Assembly (NCBI GenBank): GCA_036877525.1
Contig: JAZGTH010000007.1
Location: forward strand, 13,971,501 to 14,035,500
Source: Chromobotia macracanthus
Lineage: Eukaryota; Chordata; Actinopteri; Cypriniformes; Botiidae
Direction of reading: 5' to 3'
Length of the DNA stretch: 64,000 nucleotides
In this document: one piece after another, positions 28,601 through 43,600 of the stretch
How positions within the stretch are numbered: position 1 is the stretch's first letter
How the letters are laid out: each line of letters opens with the position of its first letter
Notes under the pieces: model-generated
What the model was told of the DNA's origin: nothing
What the model saw: only the letters and a program-made list of their open reading frames with translations
Database searches by the model: none
Position numbers and translations under genes: made by a program

Positions 28601-31600
28601 CAAACTCAAACATTGATATGCACAGACTCAAACACACACGTGTGCACAGACTCAAACACACACGTGTGCACAGACTCAAACACACACTTGCACAGACTCA
28701 AACACACACGTGCACAGACTCAAACACACACATGTGCACAGACTCAAACACACACATATGCACAGACTCAAACAAACACGTGCACATGTGTACAGACTCA
28801 AACACACATTTGCACAGACTCAAACACACCCGTGTGCACAGACTCAAACACACACATGTGCACAGACTCAAACACACACGTGTGCACAGACTCAAACACA
28901 CACGTGTGCACAGACTCAAACACACGTGTGCACAGACTCAGATACACACGTGTGCACAGACTCAAACACACACGTGTGCACAGACTCAAACACAAACTTG
29001 CACAGACTCACACACACGTGCACAGACTCAAACACACACGTGCACAGACTCAAACACACACATGTGCACAGACTCAAACACACACGTGCACAGACTCAAA
29101 CACACACTTGCACAGACTCAAACACAAACGTGTACACAGACTCAAACACACACTTCCACAGACTCAAACACACACATGTGCACAGACTCAAACACACACA
29201 TGTGCACAGACTCAAACACACACATATGCACAGACTCAAACACACACTTGCACAGACTCAAACACACACGTGTGCACAGACTCAAACACACACTTGCACA
29301 GACTCAAACAAACATGTGCACAGACTCAAACACACACATGTGCACAGACTTAAACACACACTTGCACAGACTCACACACACGTGCACTGACTCAAACACA
29401 CACATGTGCACAGACTCAAACACACACATGTGCACAGACTCAAACACACACATGTGCACAGACTCAAACACACACATGTGCACAGACTCAAACACACACA
29501 TGTGCACAGACTCAAACACACACATGTGCACAGACTCAAATACACACATGTGCACAGACTCAAACACACACTTGCACAGACTCTCACACACACATGTGCA
29601 CAGACTCAAACACACACTTGCACAGACTCAAACACACATGTGCACAGACTCAAACACACACATGTGCAGAAACTCAAACACACACATGTGCACAGACTTA
29701 AACATACACATGTGCAGAAACTCAAACACACACATGTGCAGAAACTCAAACACACACATGTGCAGAAACTCAAACACACACGTTTACAGACTCAAACAAA
29801 CACTTGCACAGACTCAAACACACACGTGTGCACAGACTCAAACACACACATGTGCACAGACTCAAACACACACATGTGCAGAAACTCAAACACACACATG
29901 TGCACAGACTCAAACACACACGTGTGCACAGACTCAAACACACACATGTGCACAGACTCAAACAAACACGTGCACATGTGCACAGACTCAAACACACACT
30001 TGCACAGACTCAAACACACACGTGTGCACAGACTCAAACACACACATGTGCACAGACTCAAACACACACATGTGCACAGACTCAAACAAACACGTGCACA
30101 TGTGCACAGACTCAAACACACACGTGTGCACAGACTCAAACACACACATGTGCACAGACTCAAACAAACACGTGCACATGTGCACAGACTCAAACACACA
30201 CGTGTGCACAGACTCGGATACATGTGAACAAACTCAAACATTGATATGCACAGACTCAAACACACACGTGTGCACAGACTCAAACACACACATGTGCACA
30301 GACTCAAACACACACTTGCACAGACTCAAACACACACTTGCACAGACTCAAACACACACGTGCACAGACTCAAACAAACACATGTGCACAGACTCAAACA
30401 CACACGTGCACAGACTCAAACAAACACATGCACAGACTCAAACACACACATGTGCACAGACTCAAACACACACATGTGCACAGACTCAAACAAACACGTG
30501 CACATGTGCACAGACTCAAACACACACTTGCACAGACTCAAACACACACTTGCACAGACTCAAACACACACGTGTGCACAGACTCGGATACATGCGAACA
30601 AACTCAAACATTGATATGCACAGACTCAAACACACACTTGCACAGACTCAAACACACACATGTGCACAGACTCAAACACACACGTGCACAGACTCAAACA
30701 CCCACGTGTGCACAGACTCAAACACACACATGTGCAGAAACTCAAACACACACATGTGCAGAAACTCAAACACACACATGTTTACAGACTCAAACACACA
30801 CTTGCACAGACTCAAACACACACACTTGCACAGACTCAAACACACACATGTGCACAGACTCAAACACACACGTTTACAGACTCAAACACACACGTGTGCA
30901 CAGACTCAAACACACACGTGTGCACAGACTCAAACACACACGTGTGCACAGACTCAAACACACATGTGCAGAAACTCGAACACACATGTGCAGAAACTCA
31001 AACACACACATATGCACAGACTCAAACACACACATGTGCAGAAACTCAAAGACACACTTGCACAGACTAAAACAAACACGTGCACAGACTTAAACACACA
31101 CATGTGCACAGACTCAAACACATACATGTGCACAGACTCAAACACACACATGTGCACAGACTCAAACACACACATGTGCACAAACTCAAACACACACATA
31201 TGCACAGACTCAAACACACACATGTGCAGAAACTCAAAGACACACTTGCACAGACTCAAACAAACACGTGCACAGACTCAAACACACACATGTGCACAGA
31301 CTCAAACACACACATGTGCACAGACTCAAACACACACATGTGCACAGACTCAGACACACACATGTGCACAGACTCAAACACACACATGTGCACAGACTCA
31401 AACACACACGTGTGCACAGACTCAAACACACACTTGCACAGACTCAAACACACACATGTGCACAGACTCAAACACACACATGTGCACAGACTCAAACACA
31501 CACTTGCACAGACTCAACACACATGTGCACAGACTCAAACACACACATGTGCACAGACTCAAACACACACTTGCACAGACTCAAACACACACATGTGCAC

Positions 31601-34600
31601 AGACTCAAACACACACATGTGCACAGACTCAAACACACACTTGCACAGACTCAAACACACACATGTGCACAGACTCAAACACACACATGTGCACAGACTC
31701 AAACAAACACGTGCACATGTGCACAGACTCAAACACACACGTGTGCACAGACTCAAACACACACTTGCACAGACTCAAACACACACGTGTGCACAGACTC
31801 AAACACACACTTGCACAGACTCAAACACACACTTGCACAGACTCAAACAAACACGTGCACAGACTCAAACACACACATGTGCACAGACTCAAACACACAC
31901 ATGTGCACAGACTCAAACAAACACGTGCAGAAACTCAAACAAACACGTGCACATGTGCACAGACTCAAACACACACTTGCATAGACTCAAACAAACACTT
32001 GCACAGACTCAAACAAACACGTGCACATGTGTACAGACTCAAACACACATTTGCACAGACTCAAACACACACGTGTGCACAGACTCGGATACATGCGAAC
32101 AAACTCAAACATTGATATGCACAGACTCAAACACACACTTGCACAGACTCAAACACACACATGTGCACAGACTCAGATACATGTGAACAAACTCAAACAT
32201 TGATATGCACAGACTCAAACACACACGTGTGCATAGACTCAAACACACACATATGCACAGACTCAAACACACACTTGCACAGACTCAAACACACACGTGC
32301 ACAGACTCAAACACACACGTGCACAGACTCAAACACACACTTGCACAGACTCAAACACACACATGTGCACAGACTCAAACACACACACACGTGCACAGAC
32401 TCAAACATACACACGTGCACAGACTCAAACACACACACACACGTGCACAGACTCAAACACACACACGTGCACAGACTCAAACACACACATATGCACAGAC
32501 TCAAACACACACGTGCACAGACTCAAACACACACATATGCACAGACTCAAACACACACATATGCACAGACTCAAACACACACTTGCACAGACTCAAACAC
32601 ACACGTGCACAGACTCAAACACACACGTGCACAGACTCAAACACACACTTGCACAGACTCAAACACACACATGTGCACAGACTCAAACACACACACACGT
32701 GCACAGACTCAAACATACACACGTGCACAGACTCAAACACACACACGTGTGCACAGACTCAAACACACACACGTGCACAGACTCAAACACACACATATGC
32801 ACAGACTCAAACACACACGTGCACAGACTCAAACACACACATATGCACAGACTCAAACACACACATATGCACAGACTCAAACACACACTTGCACAGACTC
32901 AAACACACACTTGCACAGACTCAAACACACAAGTGCACAGACTCAAACACACACATGTGCACAGACTCAAACACACACATGTGCACAGACTCAAACACAC
33001 ACATGTGCACAGACTCAAACACACACACACGTGCACAGACTCAAACACACACACACGTGCACAGACTCAAACACACACACACGTGCACAGACTCAAACAC
33101 ACACACGTGCACAGACTCAAACACACACATGTGCACAGACTCAAACACACACTTGCACAGACTCAAACACACACATGTGCACAGACTCAAACACACACAT
33201 GCACAGACTCAAACACACACTTGCACAGACTCAAACACACATGTGTGCACAGACTCAAACAAACACTTGCACAGACTCAAACACACACGTGTGCACAGAC
33301 TCAAATACACACATGTGCACAAACTCAAACACACACATATGCACAGACTCAAACACACACTTGCACAGACTCAAACACACACACTTGCACAGACTCAAAC
33401 ACACATGTGCACAGACTCAAACACACACATGTGCACAGACTCAAACACACACATGTGCAGAAACTCAAACACACACATGTGCACAGACTCAAACACACAC
33501 ATATGCACAGACTCAAACACACACATGTGCAGAAACTCAAACACACACATGTGCAGAAACTCAAACACACACATGTTTACAGACTCAAACACACACTTGC
33601 ACAGACTCAAACACACACACTTGCACAGACTCAAACACACATGTGCACAGACTCAAACACACACTTGCACAGACTCAAACACACACATGTGCACAGACTC
33701 AAACACACACATGTGCACAGACTCAAACACACACACATGTGCACAGACTCAAACACACACACACGTGCACAGACTCAAACACACACACGTGCACAGACTC
33801 AAACACACACATGTGCACAGACTCAAACCACACTTGCACAGACTCAAACACACACATGTGCACAGACTCAAACACACACATGCACAGACTCAAACACACA
33901 CTTGCACAGACTCAAACACACATGTGTGCACAGACTCAAACAAACACTTGCACAGACTCAAACACACACGTGTGCACAGACTCAAATACACACGTGTGCA
34001 CAAACTCAAACACACACATATGCACAGACTCAAACACACACTTGCACAGACTCAAAGACACACACTTGCACAGACTCAAACACACATGTGCACAGACTCA
34101 AACACACACATATGCACAGACTCAAACACACACATGTGCACAGACTCAAACACACACATGTGCAGAAACTCAAACACACACATGTGCACAGACTCAAACA
34201 CACACATATGCACAGACTCAAACAAACACATGTGCAGAAACTCAAACACACACATGTGCAGAAACTCAAACACACACATGTGCAGAAACTCAAACACACA
34301 CATGTTTACAGACTCAAACACACACTTGCACAGACTCAAACACACACACTTGCACAGACTCAAACACACATGTGCACAGACTCAAACACACACATGTGCA
34401 CAAACTCAAACACACACATGTGCACAGACTCAAACACACACGTTTACAGACTCAAACACACACGTGTGCACAGACTCAAACACACACCTGTGCACAGACT
34501 CAAACACACACGTGTGCACAGACTCAAACACACATGTGCAGAAACTCGAACACACATGTGCAGAAACTCAAACACACACATGTGCAGAAACTCAAACACA

Positions 34601-37600
34601 CACATGTTTACAGACTCAAACACACACACGTGCACAAACTCAAACACACACGTGCACAGACTCAAACACACACACGTGCACAAACTCAAACACACACATA
34701 TGCACAGACTCAAACACACACATGTGCACAGACTCAGACACACACATGTGCACAGACTCAAACACACACATGTGCACAGACTCAAACACACACGTGTGCA
34801 CAGACTCAAACACACACACAAACTCAAAAATAACTAACACACAACTAATATGCCGACTCAAACACACACATGTGCACAGACTCAAACACACACATGTGCA
34901 CAGACTCAAACACACACATGTGCACAGACTCAAACACACACTTGCACAGACTCAAACACACACGTGTGCACAGACTCAAACACACACTTGCACAGACTCA
35001 AACACACACATGTGCACAGACTCAAACACACACATGTGCACAGACTCAAACACACACATGTGCACAGACTGAAACAAACACGTGCACATGTGCACAGACT
35101 CAAACACACACTTGCACAGACTCAAACACACACATGTGCACAGACTCAAACACACACATGTGCACAGACTCAAACAAACACGTGCACATGTGCACAGACT
35201 CAAACACACACGTGTGCACAGACTCAAACACACACTTGCACAGACTCAAACACACACGTGTGCACAGACTCAAACACACACTTGCACAGACTCAAACACA
35301 CACTTGCACAGACTCAAACACACACTTGCACAGACTCAAACAAACACGTGCACAGACTCAAACACACACATGTGCACAGACTCAAACACACACATGTGCA
35401 CAGACTCAAACAAACACGTGCAGAAACTCAAACAAACACGTGCACATGTGCACAGACTCAAACACACACTTGCATAGACTCAAACAAACACTTGCACAGA
35501 CTCAAACAAACACGTGCACATGTGTACAGACTCAAACACACATTTGCACAGACTCAAACACACACGTGTGCACAGACTCGGATACATGCGAACAAACTCA
35601 AACATTGATATGCACAGACTCAAACACACACTTGCACAGACTCAAACACACACATGTGCACAGACTCAGATACATGTGAACAAACTCAAACATTGATATG
35701 CACAGACTCAAACACACACGTGTGCATAGACTCAAACACACACTTGCACAGACTCACACACGTGTGCACAGACTCAAACACACACGTGCACAGACTCAAA
35801 CACACACATGTGCACAGACTCAAACACACACATATGCACAGACTCAAACACACACTTGCACAGACTCAAACACACACACACGTGCACAGACTCAAACATA
35901 CACACGTGCACAGACTCAAACACACACACACACGTGCACAGACTCAAACACACACACGTGCACAGACTCAAACACACACATATGCACAGACTCAAACACA
36001 CACGTGCACAGACTCAAACACACACATATGCACAGACTCAAACACACACATATGCACAGACTCAAACAAACACTTGCACAGACTCAAACACACACGTGCA
36101 CAGACTCAAACACACACATGTGCACAGACTCAAACACACACGTGCGCACAGACTCAAACACACACGTGCGCACAGACTCAAACACACACGTGTGCACAGA
36201 CTCAAACAAACACTTGCACAGACTCAAACACACACTTGCACAGACTCAAACACACACTTGCACAGACTCAAACACACACGTGTGCACAGACTCAAACACA
36301 CACGTGTGCACAGACTCAAACACACACGTGTGCACAGACTCAAACACACACTTGCACAGACTCAAACAAACACGTGCACAGACTCAAACACACACGTGTG
36401 CACAGACTCAAACACACACGTGTGCACAGACTCAAACACACACGTGTGCACAGACTCAAACACACACGTGTGCACAGACTCAAACACACACGTGTGCACA
36501 GACTCAAACACACACATGTGCACAGACTCAAACAAACACGTGCACATGTGCACAGACTCAAACACACACATGTGCACAGACTCAAACACACACTTGCACA
36601 GACTCAAACACACACGTGTGCACAGACTCAAACACACACTTGCACAGATTCAAACAAACACGTGCACAGACTCAAACACACACATATGCACAGACTCAAA
36701 CAAACACGTGCACAGACTCAAACACACACATATGCACAGACTCAAACAAACACGTGCACATGTGCACAGACTCAAACACACACTTGCATAGACTCAAACA
36801 AACACTTGCACAGACTCAAACACACACATATGCACAGACTCAAACAAACACGTGCACATGTGTACAGACTCAAACACACATTTGCACAGACTCAAACACA
36901 CACGTGTGCACAGACTCGGATACATGCGAACAAACTCAAACATTGATATGCACAGACTCAAACACACACTTGCACAGACTCAAACACACACATGTGCACA
37001 GACTCAGATACATGTGAACAAACTCAAACATTGATATGCACAGACTCAAACACACACACACATGTGCACAGACTCAAACACACACGTGTGCATAGACTCA
37101 AACACACACGTGCACAGACTCAAACACACACTTGCACAGACTCAAACACACACATGTGCACACACTCAAACACACACACACGTGCACACACTCAAACACA
37201 CACACACACGTGCACAGACTCAAACACACACACACACGTGCACAGACTCAAACACACACATGTGCACAGACTCAAACAAACACGTGCACATGTGCACAGA
37301 CTCAAACACACACGTGTGCACAGACTCAAACACACACTTGCACAGACTCAAACACACACGTGTGCACAGACTCAAACACACACTTGCACAGACTCAAACA
37401 CACACTTGCACAGACTCAAACACACACTTGCACAGACTCAAACAAACACGTGCACAGACTCAAACACACACATGTGCACAGACTCAAACACACACATGTG
37501 CACAGACTCAAACAAACACGTGCAGAAACTCAAACAAACACGTGCACATGTGCACAGACTCAAACACACACTTGCATAGACTCAAACAAACACTTGCACA

Positions 37601-40600
37601 GACTCAAACAAACACGTGCACATGTGTACAGACTCAAACACACATTTGCACAGACTCAAACACACACGTGTGCACAGACTCGGATACATGCGAACAAACT
37701 CAAACATTGATATGCACAGACTCAAACACACACTTGCACAGACTCAAACACACACATGTGCACAGACTCAGATACATGTGAACAAACTCAAACATTGATA
37801 TGCACAGACTCAAACACACACGTGTGCATAGACTCAAACACACACTTGCACAGACTCACACACGTGTGCACAGACTCAAACACACACGTGCACAGACTCA
37901 AACACACACATGTGCACAGACTCAAACACACACATATGCACAGACTCAAACACACACTTGCACAGACTCAAACACACACGTGTGCACAGACTCAAACACA
38001 CACGTGCACAGACTCAAACACACACTTGCACAGACTCAAACACACACATGTGCACAGACTCAAACACACACACACGTGCACAGACTCAAACATACACACG
38101 TGCACAGACTCAAACACACACACACACACGTGCACAGACTCAAACACACACACGTGCACAGACTCAAACACACACATATGCACAGACTCAAACACACACA
38201 TGTGCACAGACTCAAACACACACATATGCACAGACTCAAACAAACACTTGCACAGACTCAAACACACACGTGCACTGACTCAAACACACACATGTGCACA
38301 GACTCAAACACACACATGTTTACAGACTCAAACACACACGTGCGCACAGACTCAAACACACACATGTGCACAAACTCAAACACACACATGTGCACAGACT
38401 CAAACACACACGTGTGCACAGACTCAAACACACACGTGTGCACAGACTCAAACACACACATGTGCACAGACTCAAACAAACACGTGCACATGTGCACAGA
38501 CTCAAACACACACATGTGCACAGACTCAAACACACACTTGCACAGACTCAAACACACACGTGTGCACAGACTCAAACACACACTTGCACAGATTCAAACA
38601 AACACGTGCACAGACTCAAACACACACGTGTGCACAGACTCAAACACACACGTGTGCACAGACTCAAACACACACGTGTGCACAGACTCAAACACACACG
38701 TGTGCACAGACTCAAACACACACATGTGCACAGACTCAAACAAACACGTGCACATGTGCACAGACTCAAACACACACATGTGCACAGACTCAAACACACA
38801 CTTGCACAGACTCAAACACACACGTGTGCACAGACTCAAACACACACTTGCACAGATTCAAACAAACACGTGCACAGACTCAAACACACACATATGCACA
38901 GACTCAAACAAACACGTGCAGAAACTCAAACAAACACGTGCACATGTGCACAGACTCAAACACACACTTGCATAGACTCAAACAAACACTTGCACAGACT
39001 CAAACACACACGTGTGCACAGACTCAAACACACACATGTGCACAGACTCAAACACACACATGTGCAGAAACTCAAACACACACATGTGCACAGACTCAAA
39101 CACACACGTGCACAGACTCAAACACACACATGTGCACAGACTCAAACACACACATATGCACAGACTCAAACAAACACGTGCACATGTGTACAGACTCAAA
39201 CACACATTTGCACAGACTCAAACACACACGTGTGCACAGACTCGGATACATGCGAACAAACTCAAACATTGATATGCACAGACTCAAACACACACTTGCA
39301 CAGACTCAAACACACACATGTGCACAGACTCAGATACATGTGAACAAACTCAAACATTGATATGCACAGACTCAAAACACACGTGTGCATAGACTCAAAA
39401 CACACGTGCACAGACTCAAACACACACTTGCACAGACTCAAACACACACTTGCACTAACACACACTCAAACACACACACACGTGCACAGACTCAAACATA
39501 CACCGTGCACAGACTCAAACACACACACACACGTGCACAGACTCAAACACACACACGTGCACAGACTCAAACATACACACGTGCACAGACTCAAACACAC
39601 ACACACACGTGCACAGACTCAAACACACACGTGCACAGACTCAAACACACACATGTGCACAGACTCAAACACACACGTGTGCACAGACTCAAACACACAC
39701 GTGCGCACAGACTCAAACACACACGTGCACAGACTCAAACACACACGTGTGCACAGACTCAAACAAACACTTGCACAGACTCAAAACACACTTGCACAGA
39801 CTCAAACACACACTTGCACAGACTCAAACACACACGTGTGCACAGACTCAAACACACACTTGCACAGACTCAAACAAACACGTGTGCACAGACTCAAACA
39901 CACGTGTGCACAGACTCAAACACACGTGTGCACAGACTCAAACCACACTTGCACAGACTCAAACACACACTTGCACAGACTCAAACACACACGTGTGCAC
40001 AGACTCAAACACACACGTGTGCACAGACTCAAACACACACGTGTGCACAGACTCAAACAAACACTTGCACAGACTCAAAACACACTTGCACAGACTCAAA
40101 CACACACATGTGCACAGACTCAAACACACACGTGCACAGACTCAAACACACACGTGTGCACAGACTCAAACACACACATGTTTACAGACTCAAACACACA
40201 CTTGCACAGACTCAAACACACACTTGCACAGACTCAAACACACACTTGCACAGACTCAAACATACACATGTGCAGAAACTCAAACACACATGTGCAGAAA
40301 CTCAAACACACACATGTGCAGAAACTCAAACACACACATGTTTACAGACTCAAACACACACGTGCACAGACTCAAACACACACGTGTGCACAGACTCAAA
40401 CACACACGTGTGCACAGACTCAAACACACACGTGCACAGACTCAAACACACACATGTTTACAGACTCAAACACACACTTGCACAGACTCAAACACACACT
40501 TGCACAGACTCACACACGTGTGCACAGACTCAAACACACACGTGCACAGACTCAAACACACACATGTGCACAGACTCAAACACACACATATGCACAGACT

Positions 40601-43600
40601 CAAACACACACTTGCACAGACTCAAACACACACGTGTGCACAGACTCAAACACACACGTGCACAGACTCAAACACACACTTGCACAGACTCAAACACACA
40701 CATGTGCACAGACTCAAACACACACACACGTGCACAGACTCAAACATACACACGTGCACAGACTCAACACACACACACACACGTGCACAGACTCAAACAC
40801 ACACACGTGCACAGACTCAAACACACACATATGCACAGACTCAAACACACACATGTGCACAGACTCAAACACACACATATGCACAGACTCAAACAAACAC
40901 TTGCACAGACTCAAACACACACTGCACTGACTCAAACACACACATGTGCACAGACTCAAACACACACATGTTTACAGACTCAAACACACACGTGTGCACA
41001 GACTCAAACACACACATGTGCACAAACTCAAACACACATGTGCACAGACTCAAACACACACGTGTGCACAGACTCAAACACACACGTGCACAGACTCAAA
41101 CACACACATGTGCACAGACTCAAACAAACACGTGCACATGTGCACAGACTCAAACACACACATGTGCACAGACTCAAACACACACTTGCACAGACTCAAA
41201 CACACACGTGTGCACAGACTCAAACACACACTTGCACAGATTCAAACAAACCGTGCACAGACTCAAACACACACGTGTGCACAGACTCAAACACACACGT
41301 GTGCACAGACTCAAACACACACGTGTGCACAGACTCAAACACACACGTGTGCACAGACTCAAACACACACATGTGCACAGACTCAAACAAACACGTGCAC
41401 ATGTGCACAGACTCAAACACACACATGTGCACAGACTCAAACACACACTTGCACAGACTCAAACACACACGTGTGCACAGACTCAAACACACACTTGCAC
41501 AGATTCAAACAAACACGTGCACAGACTCAAACACACACATATGCACAGACTCAAACAAACACGTGCAGAAACTCAAACAAACACGTGCACATGTGCACAG
41601 ACTCAAACACACACTTGCATAGACTCAAACAAACACTTGCACAGACTCAAACACACACGTGTCACAGACTCAAACACACACATGTGCACAGACTCAAACA
41701 CACACATGTGCAGAAACTCAAACACACACATGTGCACAGACTCAAACACACACGTGCACAGACTCAAACACACACATGTGCACAGACTCAAACACACACA
41801 TATGCACAGACTCAAACAAACACGTGCACATGTGTACAGACTCAAACACACATTTGCACAGACTCAAACACACACGTGTGCACAGACTCGGATACATGCG
41901 AACAAACTCAAACATTGATATGCACAGACTCAAACACACACTTGCACAGACTCAAACACACACATGTGCACAGACTCAGATACATGTGAACAAACTCAAA
42001 CATTGATATGCACAGACTCAAACACACACGTGTGCATAGACTCAAACACACACGTGCACAGACTCAAACACACACTTGCACAGACTCAAACACACACATG
42101 TGCACACACTCAAACACACACACACGTGCACAGACTCAAACATACACACGTGCACAGACTCAAACACACACACACACGTGCACAGACTCAAACACACACA
42201 CGTGCACAGACTCAAACATACACACGTGCACAGACTCAAACACACACACACACGTGCACAGACTCAAACACACACGTGCACAGACTCAAACACACACATG
42301 TGCACAGACTCAAACACACACGTGTGCACAGACTCAAACACACACGTGCGCACAGACTCAAACACACACGTGCGCACAGACTCAAACACACACGTGTGCA
42401 CAGACTCAAACAAACACTTGCACAGACTCAAACACACACTTGCACAGACTCAAACACACACTTGCACAGACTCAAACACACACGTGTGCACAGACTCAAA
42501 CACACACTTGCACAGACTCAAACAAACACGTGTGCACAGACTCAAACACACACGTGTGCACAGACTCAAACACACACGTGTGCACAGACTCAAACAAACA
42601 CTTGCACAGACTCAAACACACACTTGCACAGACTCAAACACACACGTGTGCACAGACTCAAACACACACGTGTGCACAGACTCAAACACACACGTGTGCA
42701 CAGACTCAAACAAACACTTGCACAGACTCAAACACACACTTGCACAGACTCAAACACACACATGTGCACAGACTCAAACACACACGTGCACAGACTCAAA
42801 CACACACGTGTGCACAGACTCAAACACACACATGTTTACAGACTCAAACACACACTTGCACAGACTCAAACACACACTTGCACAGACTCAAACACACACT
42901 TGCACAGACTCAAACATACACATGTGCAGAAACTCAAACACACACATGTGCAGAAACTCAAACACACACATGTGCAGAAACTCAAACACACACATGTTTA
43001 CAGACTCAAACACACACGTGCACAGACTCAAACACACACGTGTGCACAGACTCAAACACACACGTGTGCACAGACTCAAACACACACGTGCACAGACTCA
43101 AACACACACATGTTTACAGACTCAAACACACACTTGCACAGACTCAAACACACACTTGCACAGACTCAAACACACACTTGCACAGACTCAAACATACACA
43201 TGTGCAGAAACTCAAACACACACATGTGCAGAAACTCAAACACACACATGTGCAGAAACTCAAACACACACATGTTTACAGACTCAAACACACACGTGCA
43301 CAGACTCAAACACACACGTGTGCACAGACTCAAACACACACGTGTGCACAGACTCAAACACACACGTGTGCACAGACTCAAACACACACATGTGCACAGA
43401 CTCAAACACACACGTGTGCACAAACTCAAACACACACATGTGCACAGACTCAAACACACACATGTGCACAGACTCAAACACACACTTGCACAGACTCAAA
43501 CACACACGTGTGCACAAACTCAAACACACACATGTGCACAGACTCAAACACACACATGTGCACAGACTCAAACACAAACTTGCACAGACTCAAACACACA

